Source: Norana najaformis (Eukaryota > Annelida > Clitellata > Crassiclitellata > Hormogastridae). Taken from it: a stretch of DNA of 64,000 nt. Positions 25,401-34,622 of the stretch are shown piece by piece. The translations under genes were made by a program, and so were the position numbers. Position 1 is the stretch's first letter; the number at the start of each line of letters is the position of its first letter. The notes beneath the pieces are model-generated. The model was not told the DNA's origin and searched no databases. It saw only the letters and a list, made by a program, of their open reading frames with translations. The DNA is taken from assembly GCA_964023275.1 (NCBI GenBank), contig OZ029914.1, positions 36,010,424 to 36,074,423 of the forward strand, read 5' to 3'.

Positions 25401-27238
25401 AAAATGTTAGCTCTTCCTTAGACTTAAAGATTAACTCAAGAAAGTAGCTTTCTTGTGATTTTATTATTCAGGTTGTTTTCTTTTATTCAGGTTGTTTTCT
25501 TTTGGAATTGGGGATGGTGCCTCAACTGCTCTGTTAAAGGGAGTGGCAAGAGCTGGTCGCGGCAAGGCAGTGTTTGTGAAGGATACTGAAGCATTGCAAC
25601 CACTGGTAATTCTTACTTTTATACAACTGGGTGTACAAATACTCTACTGATGTTGAATTAGTGTTGAATATATAAAGAAATTTAAAATGATAGTGTACTA
25701 GTTGGACGCAGGCATCAGTTAATTGCATATCAAGGGGCACATTAGAGCACATGGTTCTTGATGTGCTAGTTTCTTGGTTCTGATCAAGTGGACAAAAATA
25801 TCTTAAAGAATGCTGCAGATAATAATAATCTAGAAGTAAAAAACCGACTATACGTATAAATAAAAAGTAAGTGAAAGACACACGAGCACAAGAACACGAC
25901 CGGCACCGAACTACTTTTTAAAAATGTTTTTGAAAAGTAAGTAGGACATGTTTAAACACGCCATGTGTCCATCCGCTGAACGATGCAGTATTTTTGAAGA
26001 TTAACTTACTATTACTACTGGTTTATCCTATGTTCATTGAATTTATCACTGATAGCGTTCTGAACTACTATTGGCCTGGTTTTAGAAATTTAGGCCTTAT
26101 AAAAGGATTAGCTAAACATCCAACGACACAGAATAGAGCATCGATAAACCATTCATTGAATTTCTGAGGTATCAACAAAGCCTTTGATTCTGTCAATACA
26201 CCACAATGCACCAATCGTCTGATTCACATTGCTCTGAAACATTGCACACTTTTGTAATCCTCTAGACTCATGTAAAACAATTGTAATACACAATAAACCC
26301 GTTATAGCGCGTTCCGATTTAACGCGATATAACACGAATTTGGTAATAACGTGATCGCAGTCATGGCTCCCAAATTTTTTCTATGAGAAACATTTATTTC
26401 TACTACATTGCGTGCTAGCATTCAATTGCTCTCGCTGCAATAATGCTCTTTTAGAGAATGACTGTTAACATTTTCAGATGCTATTACCAAGTATTTTTAT
26501 GTCCTCTGTGCCTTTTGTGAACGATAGGCTAATAAATGTGCTAATATATTTCTACAATTGATGACGAGAGTTATTTATTTATTTATTTACTTATTTATTT
26601 TGCATTTATATAATGTTAGCATCAATCGGTGGCGCTGAGCAATTGTGTTTTAAGGACTTATTCAAGGACCCTACACAGTAACGTCCAGGAGGAGGCTCGA
26701 ACCCGTACTCTCCGCGTTACAAGCCTAGCGCTCTATCCAGTATGCTATCATGCCTCACTATGACGTAATGGCACCTCGCAGGCAAAATCGTTCGGAAGTA
26801 ACACACTAACGCGATAGTAGGATCGCTGATAATACTCATATACGCAAAGCTCGTTCTGTTAAGAGTAAATCAAATGCTATTTTATGCCATTGAGTGCGAC
26901 TTGTTTGGAAAAACAATATTTGGCCAATACTTCACTGCACAGGATGACCACGTGCAATTATACCTCCAAAAACCTGCAAATATTCAATAAAACACAAATG
27001 TAACTATTTCCCTATGTGAAATTTTTATAAGGCGGTAATCGATGGTGGGGAATATAGACCCTAGGGTTCTACGTTATAACAGGTATTGGTAGTAGTAGAA
27101 GTAGTAGCAGTTATAGTTATATAATAGTAGTAGTAGTAATAATAATTTAATGAAAAAAATAATAATAGTGGCAATAATACTGGTAATGATAATAGTAATA
27201 ATACTAATCATAATAACAGTGAGTGTAATTCATAATAA

Positions 27239-27279
<41 letters not shown>

Positions 27280-30200
27280 ATAATAATAATATTAGTAATA
27301 CTGTCAAATGAAAACTATTTTAAATATGGGCAAGAATCAGAATTATACGACGATTTTCGATGCATATTGATTGTTTTAAGAATATTGTTGCAGGTGATAA
27401 AAACACTTAAGGCTGCCATGCAGGCTGCAATCACAGACATCCACCTCAACTGGGAGCAGCATTGTCCACAAAATCTGATCCAGCTGCCAAGGGTGATCTC
27501 GCCAATCTTTTCTGGAGATCGACTGATTGTCTACAACATAATCATGGAAGACAAGGCAAGCAGTCATAATATTATTAATGTTAAGCCATTTTTCCATATT
27601 TTTCAGTGAAATAATAGGCTATTTTACAACATTATATGAGCAATTTTGCGTAAAAATTCGTTTCATCAGTGTTTTTAATATAATTTCTTGCAAAGCAGTT
27701 TATTGATTTTCATTATGAAATTGAAATATTGAAAGTGATTAGCTGACAGCTTCTTAGCCCATCATTTTTCCGCAGCAAGCACATTACTGAGAACTCAGGT
27801 TAATAAAGTATTTGACTCTAGCAAACTAATTTTACCGATTATTCAAAGGTTTTGAAATTAACTAATGTTTTAATACACATTTCTCTGCTTTTAGCAGGTC
27901 GCACTTAAAATATGGTTATACTATTGTGACAACCAGCGTTGTAATACGCTTATCTTATTTTACATTTGAAAGAAAATGATCGCATGTTTTGTGCTTTGGG
28001 GCGCAGCTGGAATTGAAAGGAAGTGTTCGACTGAAGGGTTTAATTGGCGAGCGGGTATTTGAGTTAACGCTGAACATGAACCCATCCCATAGTGTTGAAT
28101 CAAATGATGCTGCCCAACCCATTCATCGTCTGGCTGCCAAGGAACAGATCAAGCAACTGCAGGATGAAAATAAAGGTAAGCCTTGGGTTGATTCAGATTT
28201 ACTTAAATTTACTTAACTTTTATTTATTTTTCTTGTGACAAAATGGAACGTATGGAAAGCCAGTGTAGTCTAGACATAATTATTTGAAAGAAAAGAGTTT
28301 TTTTGATGCTAACAATGGGCAGTAGCGTGCTTCGAATATTCATGAATGGACAGAGTTAGAGTGGACTTTATTGCTATTAAGAAAAAATATGTTTCAGCTC
28401 TTAATTAAGTTCGTTTAGAGTTGCAAGAGCGCTTTCAATAGGTGTTTTCATAAGGTGCTATTAAATGATTAGTTACATTATATAAGCTAAAACTGTATTA
28501 AATACAGATAATTATTAGCTTTACGTAGCCATCAGGAATTTCACCTCGCAAATATTATGCAACTGCTCGATTTCTTGAATTTAAACTTTCTTGATTTGAG
28601 TTGCGATGAACGCAATACTCCATGGAAAGAAACTTTGGTTAAGTGTGACTTCTTTTAAAACTATTTTTTCTATGCTTCGTTTTGTAATAAGCATTACTTT
28701 TGTCTTTTCTGGAGAACAGACGAGAACAAAACTGCCATCGTGCTTCTTAGTACATCTGCCAACATCATCTCGAAATACACTTCCATGGTTAGTGTGGACA
28801 AAGGTCAAAAGCAGCAAGTGGCTGGTCAAATGATACAGAAACAGGTAGGCCAACTGCATTCAAGTCAATCGTTTGTCCGTGGTATGTCAAAAACACCACG
28901 CTCATCAACTCTGTAGCCAGGATTTTGCTATTGACAGGGCACTATTTTTTATGCTGGGGTCCATGCACACCGAGTGCCGAGGTCTGGAGAGCATCTTAAG
29001 CCCTTATGTCGGCGCCCGGGGCGGAACCCCGAAGCCAACGCATTTTGGAGCATTTATTATAAAAAGAAACACATTTGGCTACCTGTCTGTGCAGATTTTT
29101 AAAAACTGTTTATTATGGAACAAGCAATCCAAAGTAAAAAGCAAGCTGACTATGTATCACAGGGCTTATGGCTCTTACTTTCGTCTATCGCCTACTAAAA
29201 AGAAAGTGGATTTGCAGGTATCTCGGGATTATGACCTCTTATACAGAAAGTGAGAATCTGGACCCCTGCGGAACCCAGCATAGTGACGCAATTTGTGACA
29301 TAAATATTTCCAGCATTTTCTATTATCGTTGTAAAACTTTATACTGGACACATTTGCAAACTCTTCACTGTCTAGACTAAAGATGGAGACATTCATGTAA
29401 AGGTCATTCATAGATATTATGAATGACCTTTATATAGATATTATTAGTTTCCAATGCAGCTGTCATTATAATCATATAACAGCTGAGAAATTTTACGAAA
29501 AATTAGTCGAAATGTTGAGCGATAATTAATGATGACTTTATGCCTATTAGACTGTGTTCTAAAAAATGGAATTACTGTAATTAATGAATGCAAGGACGAA
29601 GAAAAATTTATAATAAAATACGCAGCCGGAAAAGGTAGTTAAGTAGACAAGATGACCTGGATCAGATCAGATGAACGTTAAATCATTCAGATTGTGTTAA
29701 TAAAAACAAGCCATCTTTCAATTGTAATTGTAATATTCATTTCAGGGTTAAAATTATTATTCTTATAAGATTAGAATTATAAGCCTAGCTTATAATTAGT
29801 TTGGATTTAAACCGGATTCTAACACAACGGCTCATTCAAAAATTATGCTTCAGTTCTGGAAATAAATGAGAAGAATTTTTGACTTGAGGAGGCACTGGGG
29901 CACACTCTTTGGTGATGGGGCACAAATCTCCGGTGCTGGGCATATGCCCCATTGGCCCCATCGCAGGCTATAGGCCTGATGCTAATGCAATACAATTACT
30001 CGTGACTATAATTTTCAAATTATTCTTTTAATGAACTTACAAATACGATGTCATGTACATATCCTGGTAAATATGTATGCGAACAATATTTTTATGAATC
30101 TATTATTTATATGAATGTAATATACTTGCTATAATCTCTGTTTTAAAAATAACTCATTTCTATGTTATGCATGTCGTGAAATCACACAGTATGGCACCAT

Positions 30201-33200
30201 AACATTTAATGTGACGTGACTTAAGCAGATGAAACATATTTTACCTATTACAACTCAGATTACAAGTAATCTCAGTTCTGTATGCTTTAGAAAGATTTGT
30301 AGAGCTCCAAAACTGTCGAGCACTAGTGATGGGCTTCGCAAATAAATCACATGCTGTTCGGAAGTGTTAACGGGCATGTGGCTTAAGTGTAGGAAACATC
30401 TGAACTGATTGACTTAAAATTTATTTAACTTGTCGAGGTCTCCATTCAGACAAAAGTCTTTAACACAAAAACAAAAATGCATTATTCTCTGCCTTTTTTG
30501 CGCTTTTGGACTGATTTTAAAAGTTTTTGCCCGAATGATGCAAAATTCGGGGCCAGTTAGAAGGCGTTGTAAACAGCTGGATAAAGTGTGAATCTGACGC
30601 AAAAATTTGTTAAGAATTTTGGCCTAAAATTCTACTCTTAACGTTTACAATAAGAAAATAAGTAGGGTTAAGGAACAGCAAATTGGCCCATAAATTTATT
30701 AAACTTCACAATTTAATCTAATTTTAATGTCTATAAATTAGAAAATAGTAGCGTAAGACTGCAGAAATTAAGTGAGAATACTTGTCAAGCCTTGATGCTG
30801 CCTGCTTGAGCCAGCACAAGCGTTGCAAAACATTAGCGTTTAATTTCTGCAGTTTCATTGTTGTCTTTTTTATATTAGGTAGCCGTTAGCACTCATTAAT
30901 TAAAAACTGCAACATTACGTTTCTTACATTACTTTATATAGTCTTACCTATATTTATTTTAATAATAATATTTTCATTTAATGTAAATTGGCATAAATTT
31001 ATTGCTTTTTTGTTGTAGCATCTAATGTTCAGCAAAACACCTGATGTCATCGTTAACTCTAGAAGATGTGAGTAGTTAAGCAATATGGCTGAATACATGA
31101 ATATACATTTAAAATGAATTTTAAATAACATTATTCGGACAGGCTGGTTAAATATATTTCTTGCTTCTACTGTGATAAATATTTTAAATTTCTTGTTGTT
31201 AATTGCATTTATATTGATTTTATGGATCTAAATATAAATTATGCGCATGCTATTTTTGATGTTATAGTATTTATTATCTTAGTACTGCTATAGTTAATTA
31301 ACATTATGATGCTTATTTTCATCACAATATTTTATATAAAAGTGTATCTGTAGTAGGGTGGCCCTAATTTTTATGGCGAAAAAAATTAATTGCAAAGCAA
31401 TACTAAGTCTCACCCTTTCAAGATATTCCATATTATAAAAAATATTTTGCACAAATTTTGAGCGAAACATTTTAATATTTTCAAGTCGCTCAATGACCCT
31501 AATGTTTAGCCATATAGCGTAAATGGTGGAATTCAAAAATGTTTGCCATCAGTTTGACTAAGCCATGCAAGAAATCAAGCTGCAAAATGAAAACTACTTT
31601 TTATTGTTTATTTAACAGTCTCGAACCGAAAGAGAACAGTTTTAAAAATCAAACTACTTTATACTGAATGTAGAGTATACAGTTTTATGGTTTCTAAAGT
31701 AGCGTTAATTTTCTTACATCGGGAAAGTTTTCCCGAGTCTGTTCGATAACTTGAAGCGCATACTGCAACTGTTCTTCAATCTTAAAGCGTCCTGTCTGTG
31801 CCGTGTCTTGGATCATGGTGACACCTTCCTCTGCATGATCGTTTGTGATTGCTAGTGTGCTGACGATTGCCTCTGCAGCCTTGAACTCATCCATACTGTT
31901 TCATATGTTAGGGTCTTCGTTTAGGAATCGAACCGGCAAGCTCAGCGTTCCAAATACATTTCTGCTTCACATTGTCACGAAACCAAGAAGAGTCTTCTGC
32001 TGTACGGTCACCTAGTCCACTTCTATGCGTTTTAATGGGTCGTATGCTCCTTATTTATCTGTTAAAGCTTTCAGCATGGCCCGTTTTGTGGTCAAGTTCA
32101 CCTTCCGATCGAAGAGGCTGAACAGGATCAAACCTTCTGAAAGGTACCATGGGTGACCTACTAGATTGCGTGAAGTAGCTGCACTGATATCGCGATCAGA
32201 GTAAGCATCAAGTTGCTGCAGGAAGAGCAGGTCATTTAAATCTGCTTTGGAAGCCACAAGAATCAGTACTTGATGTAAAGTTTTGGGATAAATGTTTTCA
32301 CATGTAGCAGTCCCCGAGATTCTCTTGCCGGCAGTTAAAAATTCCGAAAATGAGAAAATTAGGGCCACCCTAATCTGTAGTTTCTAATAATGTTTTACTG
32401 TGCCATTTATTGCTAATAAATATGTAATCAGAATTTCGTTATGAAGGACCAACAATATTTTGGACTTGCTTTAAATATTGTATCAGTGGCATATTGCGAA
32501 TTCGTTTGCCTTTTAAATTTAGCTGTTTAGTGAACCCCTGTGCATCATCTTAAATTTATATATGACAGGTCGAAAAAGAAGATCACAAAGCAGATCAAGA
32601 GGAAGATCACGAAGAAGATCAAGAGAAAGATCAAGAAGCAGGTCAAACTCAACAAGCAAAAGAAGATCAAGAAGCAGGTCAAGATCTCCTTATAGAGATG
32701 CACGCAGAAAGTCAAAACTGTGTACTGAGAGCAGTTCAAGGGCGGGAAGAAAGAGATCGCAAAGCAGGTCCAGATCAAGGGAAAGGTCATCCTCATATCA
32801 AACAAACGATAGACTTCACGATCGACTTCAAGGTAATTTTAAAATCTTTGTGTCGATAATTGTAAATGTATTCACAAATTTGTCACTCATGACCCTACAA
32901 CTCAAAATCACAACCTAATAGAACAGATTTCAAGGGAATGAAAAAGAGGCAGAGAAAAGCTAAGAACCTTATTTTGTAAGTTCGTAGGCTAACTGTTCCA
33001 AAAAGATGGACCAACCACACATCTATACTGTACCGTGAAAGTTCGGACCGGCGGGACAAGTAGTTCACTTCCGCAGCAGAAGGAAGGGAACTGCGGCCAA
33101 GCATGATAGATGAGACCAGGACACAGTTTCTTCACACAAAAAATCACAACTTGTGAGAGAATTATGCTTAGTCATTGTTTGCATTCTACACTCGATGACT

Positions 33201-34622
33201 TTTCAATAGGTAATTTACCAGTGCACTTCCTCCTCGGATATGCATACAGGCGCTCAACCGAGTTGCAACATTTACGACAGACTGCAGCTGGTTAACGTGA
33301 GAAAGCTTCCCAGCGAGGTCCAGATCAGAGCCCTGGAAGCGAAAGAAGTTGGAAGCATTTAGCATAAAATTTAGCACAGCTGGGCCAGTTTTGTTGGAGC
33401 TGTTCAATGTAACATATATAGTTAACAAATCTTTCTGGAAAACTCTATTGTAAAATAATCAACGGCTTCCCATGCAATTGCATATTTTACATAGAAGTTA
33501 ATCCGGCTCTGTGTTATACAAAGCGCAATTCAAGATTCACAATTAGCATATATTATTTGCATGCATCTTTATCATCCCAGTAAGTGATTTCTGTAATAAC
33601 TCCTAAGCATGGTTACTTTAGATCCAAATTAAATTCTGTTATAACTGGATATTGTAGGAAACGACTGTGAAGACAAGAACAACCTGGACTTCATGGCTTT
33701 GATATCTCTGCAGAAGTTTTCAGGCCAGTGGAAGCTGAACTCGGTTCTAGCCAGTGCTCTTTTGACCACGCCTGAAATCCTGCTGAAATCAGTTTCTCTT
33801 AAGGTAAATGCAACCATGATTAAATATGTCAGTCATAAACTTTCTCGTTAGCTAACTCGAAACAATTATTTTTTTCACAGGCGCTCAGACAGGTTAAAAT
33901 TTGCATGATTCAGTTTCGGTTGAGACTTTTAGATTCATGTACTCAGAAAATGGTAGCAGCATGAACATTGCCACGCAAATAACATAACCCAGCAAGGGTT
34001 TTAGGTGGTTCAGAAGATAAACTTGCAACTGCTGATCAGGTACATCTACAGTAGGTTTACTTAGCTTTGGTTTTGATGACATACAGAGAAGAGACTAATA
34101 TTTAAAACCAAGATTTGTATTACGCTATAACCCAAACAGGTAAGCTTTGATTGAGGGTGTCGCTAAATTATCAACAATATGGCCACCCCAGGTTGCGAGA
34201 GAAATATAAAATAGTCCAAAGAATGCTCTAGGCTGTTCAGTGTCTCATGATTCTAAGTCTTTTTTAATCTCTATTAAATGTAATTATAAGTTAATTTTAA
34301 TCTAATTACATTCATTTTGAGGACCAGGATTCTAAATAATGCGCATACTTTAAAAAGTTTCCGCTGTTACAAGCAAAATGATTTTTTAGTGTTTACCTTG
34401 GAATGTACTCATACTGTTCAGATGTTTTTCTCGTTTCAGTCTGCTGATGTCTGGGCTACGGTTTTAGTGATTGCTTACTTGGAAGAGAAATTTGCTGTCA
34501 AGAAAGATGAGTGGGAATTGGTTTTGATTAAAGCCAGGCAGTGGCTGCAGCATCAAGACCTCGAAGGATATAGCCCGGAGGACCTGATCGAGAAAGGAAG
34601 AATTTTCATTTGTACGCTGTGA
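15976..34622 (+). CDS. VWA5A-like: VWA5A-like protein gene (VIT + VWA domains), 15 exons recognised
   Basis: Exons: 15976-16178, 18819-19050, 20295-20467, 20882-20990, 21725-21829, 22198-22324, 23456-23600, 24598-24677, 25491-25605, 27394-27555, 28007-28175, 28720-28844, 32569-32832, 33658-33803, 34440-34622. Exons 1-12 join in one continuous frame of about 582 codons; with the last three the product is about 780 residues, close to human VWA5A (786). Order: VIT domain (about 1-145), VWA domain (about 265-430) with MIDAS residues DQSGS, GGTDI and LTDGE, a variable region that here is Arg/Ser-rich, then the conserved C-terminal module ([14 protein letters not shown], later [11 protein letters not shown]). 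There is no transmembrane segment, and the family is generally treated as cytosolic with little-known function. The 5' exon with the start codon is missing. Exon 12 ends in phase 0 but exon 13's RS frame needs phase 1, so another exon is probably missed between 28845 and 32568. The last three exons recur at 46176-48132. Confidence 0.88.
16359..16421 (+). repeat. (GT)n microsatellite
   Basis: An interrupted GT run in the intron after the first VIT exon. The Cys/Val and Thr/His open frames over it are composition artefacts. Confidence 0.95.
17396..17550 (+). repeat. (ATGT/ATGC)n microsatellite
   Basis: A long degenerate tetranucleotide array of ATGT, ATGC and ATAT steps in the first intron. 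It is open in several frames on both strands, but only as Tyr/Met/Cys/His repeats. Confidence 0.95.
18165..18665 (-). mobile_element. Decayed non-LTR retrotransposon fragment
   Basis: Shares blocks in the same order and orientation with the LINE at 51713-52713, for example GGAAGTAACTGGT, a CACTACGC-like block followed by CAGCGC, and GTCAAATTTYAGATC. The reverse transcriptase frame is broken by stops and indels, so this is an older relative. It lies in a VWA5A-like intron, antisense. Confidence 0.6.
18819..19050 (+). CDS. VWA5A-like: VWA5A-like exon 2 (VIT domain, second half)
   Basis: Acceptor TTTTAAAG, phase 0 in; donor GAAG/GTCAGT, phase 1 out. It codes [17 protein letters not shown], then [22 protein letters not shown] and [12 protein letters not shown], which are diagnostic VIT blocks. 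Confidence 0.9.
19313..19972 (-). mobile_element. 5'-truncated L2/CR1-type LINE, reverse transcriptase C-terminal part
   Basis: A 191-codon open frame on the minus strand codes a typical region after the reverse transcriptase core: [20 protein letters not shown], then [36 protein letters not shown] and [14 protein letters not shown]. Downstream is a short 3' UTR with TATAGCGCC and a terminal (AAT)n-type tail, as seen in L2-like elements. The frame is intact over this length, so the insertion is not old. It sits antisense in an intron between the VIT exons and exon 3. Confidence 0.88.
20295..20467 (+). CDS. VWA5A-like: VWA5A-like exon 3
   Basis: Acceptor ATTTTAG, phase 1 in; donor ACAG/GTGTGA, phase 0 out. 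It codes [15 protein letters not shown], then [11 protein letters not shown] and DLIMTFNS, the linker between VIT and VWA domains. Confidence 0.87.
20882..20990 (+). CDS. VWA5A-like: VWA5A-like exon 4
   Basis: Acceptor TTCTGTTAG, phase 0 in; donor AAAG/GTTAGG, phase 1 out. It codes [19 protein letters not shown] and a Pro-rich end. The GTTAGG donor is weaker than consensus. Confidence 0.85.
21725..21829 (+). CDS. VWA5A-like: VWA5A-like exon 5 (start of VWA domain)
   Basis: Acceptor TTGCAG, phase 1 in; donor TCAG/GTTTGA, phase 1 out. It ends with [10 protein letters not shown], the first strand of the VWA fold and the Asp of the metal-binding site. Confidence 0.9.
22198..22324 (+). CDS. VWA5A-like: VWA5A-like exon 6 (VWA, MIDAS serines)
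   Basis: Acceptor TTTAACAG; donor CAAG/GTAATT, phase 2 out. Joined to exon 5 it completes DQSGSMEG (the DxSxS motif), then [17 protein letters not shown] and FNIVGFGS, classic VWA helices and strands. Confidence 0.92.
22971..23155 (+). mobile_element. tRNA-derived SINE, family 1, copy 3
   Basis: The clearest copy of the family: GGCACGGTAGCC and GGTTAGAGCGCTCACC (box A side), GTACGGGTTCAAAAACCTCC (box B side), then GGGGACCTTGAGCAAGTCC and a CTTAATAAATGC tail. It is intronic and in the same orientation as the VWA5A-like gene. Confidence 0.8.
23456..23600 (+). CDS. VWA5A-like: VWA5A-like exon 7 (VWA, MIDAS Thr)
   Basis: Acceptor AAATGTAG, phase 2 in; donor ACAG/GTAATT, phase 0 out. It codes [19 protein letters not shown], then [16 protein letters not shown]; the GGTDI threonine is the third metal-site position. 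Confidence 0.9.
23812..23876 (-). pseudogene. 5S rRNA-derived fragment
   Basis: On the minus strand GGTTAGTACTTGGATG is an exact match to the conserved internal control region (box C side) of eukaryotic 5S rRNA. Before it, GAAGGATAAGCA resembles the box A side (GAAGCTAAGCA) with about ten bases missing between, and after it GGAAACC and GTTTGGGCAAAC resemble the 5S loop that follows. The 5' half is absent. It could be a 5S pseudogene or the head of a 5S-derived (SINE3-type) element. Confidence 0.55.
24598..24677 (+). CDS. VWA5A-like: VWA5A-like exon 8 (VWA, MIDAS Asp)
   Basis: Acceptor TTTTGTAG, phase 0 in; donor CGAG/GTTCGT, phase 2 out (weak donor). It codes [25 protein letters not shown] holds the last metal-site aspartate. 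Confidence 0.88.
25491..25605 (+). CDS. VWA5A-like: VWA5A-like exon 9 (VWA C-terminal part)
   Basis: Codes [20 protein letters not shown] and GRGKAVFV, the final strands of the VWA fold. The acceptor region is duplicated: a 19-base unit containing TTATTCAG/GTTG is repeated, giving AGs ending at 25471 and 25490. Only the second keeps the frame set by exon 8 (phase 2). Donor ACTG/GTAATT, phase 0 out. Confidence 0.88.
26288..27085. mobile_element. Possible pogo/Tigger-like non-autonomous element
   Basis: The left end reads CCCGTTATAGCGCGTTCCG, followed by a TTTAACGCGATATAACACG block; the right end in reverse complement reads CCTGTTATAACGTAGAACC. The ends are imperfect inverted repeats, of a style recalled from pogo/Tigger-related elements. 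A SINE is nested inside. No transposase frame remains, and flanking TA duplications could not be assigned with confidence. Confidence 0.35.
26572..26759 (-). mobile_element. tRNA-derived SINE, family 1, copy 4 (inverted)
   Basis: Reverse-complement copy: on the minus strand the head reads GAGGCATGATAGC and GAGCGCTAGGCTTG, and box B is intact (GTACGGGTTCGAGCC). The tail merges into a (TTTA)n stretch at the low-coordinate end. Confidence 0.75.
27092..27300 (+). repeat. (TAG/TAA)n trinucleotide array
   Basis: An interrupted run of AGT and AAT triplets, with an uninterrupted GTA block near 27240-27280. It lies about 90 bases upstream of exon 10. Confidence 0.95.
27394..27555 (+). CDS. VWA5A-like: VWA5A-like exon 10
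   Basis: Acceptor GTTGCAG, phase 0 in. It codes [20 protein letters not shown], then [19 protein letters not shown], the conserved block after the VWA domain. The donor is GAAGACAAG/GCAAGC, a GC donor with otherwise perfect consensus. No GT donor nearby would keep phase 0 with exon 11. Confidence 0.88.
28007..28175 (+). CDS. VWA5A-like: VWA5A-like exon 11
   Basis: Acceptor GCGCAG, phase 0 in; donor AAAG/GTAAGC, phase 1 out. It codes [20 protein letters not shown], then [17 protein letters not shown], a conserved family block. Confidence 0.88.
28720..28844 (+). CDS. VWA5A-like: VWA5A-like exon 12
   Basis: Acceptor GGAGAACAG, phase 1 in; donor ACAG/GTAGGC, phase 0 out. It codes [20 protein letters not shown], then [12 protein letters not shown]. 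It follows a long pyrimidine-rich stretch. It is the last exon joined in unbroken frame to the start of the gene. Confidence 0.85.
29399..29431. repeat. Perfect 14 bp inverted repeat
   Basis: AAAGGTCATTCATA and its exact reverse complement are separated by GATAT. It could form a stable hairpin or cruciform, and no U-run follows. It lies in the large intron between exons 12 and 13, about 550 bases after exon 12. Confidence 0.85.
31354..32372 (-). mobile_element. hAT-type DNA transposon, internally deleted, with 8 bp target duplication
   Basis: Both ends carry the inverted repeat TAGGGTGGCCCTAATTTT, which fits the hAT terminal pattern. The octamer ATCTGTAG directly flanks the element on both sides (31346-31353 and 32373-32380), as expected for hAT. 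Two minus-strand frames remain: 32051-32368 ([10 protein letters not shown], then [16 protein letters not shown]) and 31694-31894 ([12 protein letters not shown], then [20 protein letters not shown]). They resemble the C-terminal parts of a repetitive protein family, seen in many invertebrate genomes, that carries an FDTTxSNTG motif. The catalytic middle is missing. It lies antisense in the intron before exon 13. Confidence 0.85.
32569..32832 (+). CDS. VWA5A-like: VWA5A-like exon 13, Arg/Ser-rich (RS) exon
   Basis: A 264-base exon with acceptor TATGACAG and donor CAAG/GTAATT. In the frame that fits exon 14 (phase 1 in and out) it codes an RS tract such as [18 protein letters not shown], then RSPYRD and a second RS block. 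In the frame continuous with exon 12 (phase 0) it is also fully open and reads acidic and Gln-rich (for example [16 protein letters not shown]). The RS frame is preferred because it restores the conserved C-terminal module without a frameshift, but it requires a missed upstream exon. The length is a multiple of three, so skipping it would keep frame. RS tracts are known in splicing and nuclear-speckle proteins and are unexpected in this family. Confidence 0.7.
33658..33803 (+). CDS. VWA5A-like: VWA5A-like exon 14 (C-terminal module, first part)
   Basis: Acceptor ATATTGTAG, phase 1 in; donor TAAG/GTAAAT, phase 0 out. It codes [20 protein letters not shown], then [12 protein letters not shown], the conserved C-terminal block of VWA5A proteins. 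Confidence 0.9.
34440..34622 (+). CDS. VWA5A-like: VWA5A-like exon 15 (terminal exon)
   Basis: Acceptor CGTTTCAG, phase 0 in; stop TGA at 34620-34622. It codes [20 protein letters not shown], then [12 protein letters not shown] and [11 protein letters not shown] possible AATAAA signal lies near 35363, which would imply a 3' UTR of about 740 bases. Confidence 0.9.
   Translation, partial: SADVWATVLVIAYLEEKFAVKKDEWELVLIKARQWLQHQDLEGYSPEDLIEKGRIFICTL

Noticed and set aside
28873..29253. 126-codon frame just after exon 12, tested as the missing exon
   Set aside because: No splice sites give the required length class, and its composition does not resemble the family. A short sub-segment (29218-29249) has splice-like ends but the wrong phase.
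32545..32805. Hydrophobic minus-strand frame (Leu/Phe/Ile-rich) that looks like membrane segments
   Set aside because: It is the antisense shadow of the RS-coding repeat.
32562..32918. A stand-alone SR splicing-factor gene
   Set aside because: There is no RNA-binding domain nearby; the tract is bounded by splice sites and sits in phase with a VWA5A-like exon.
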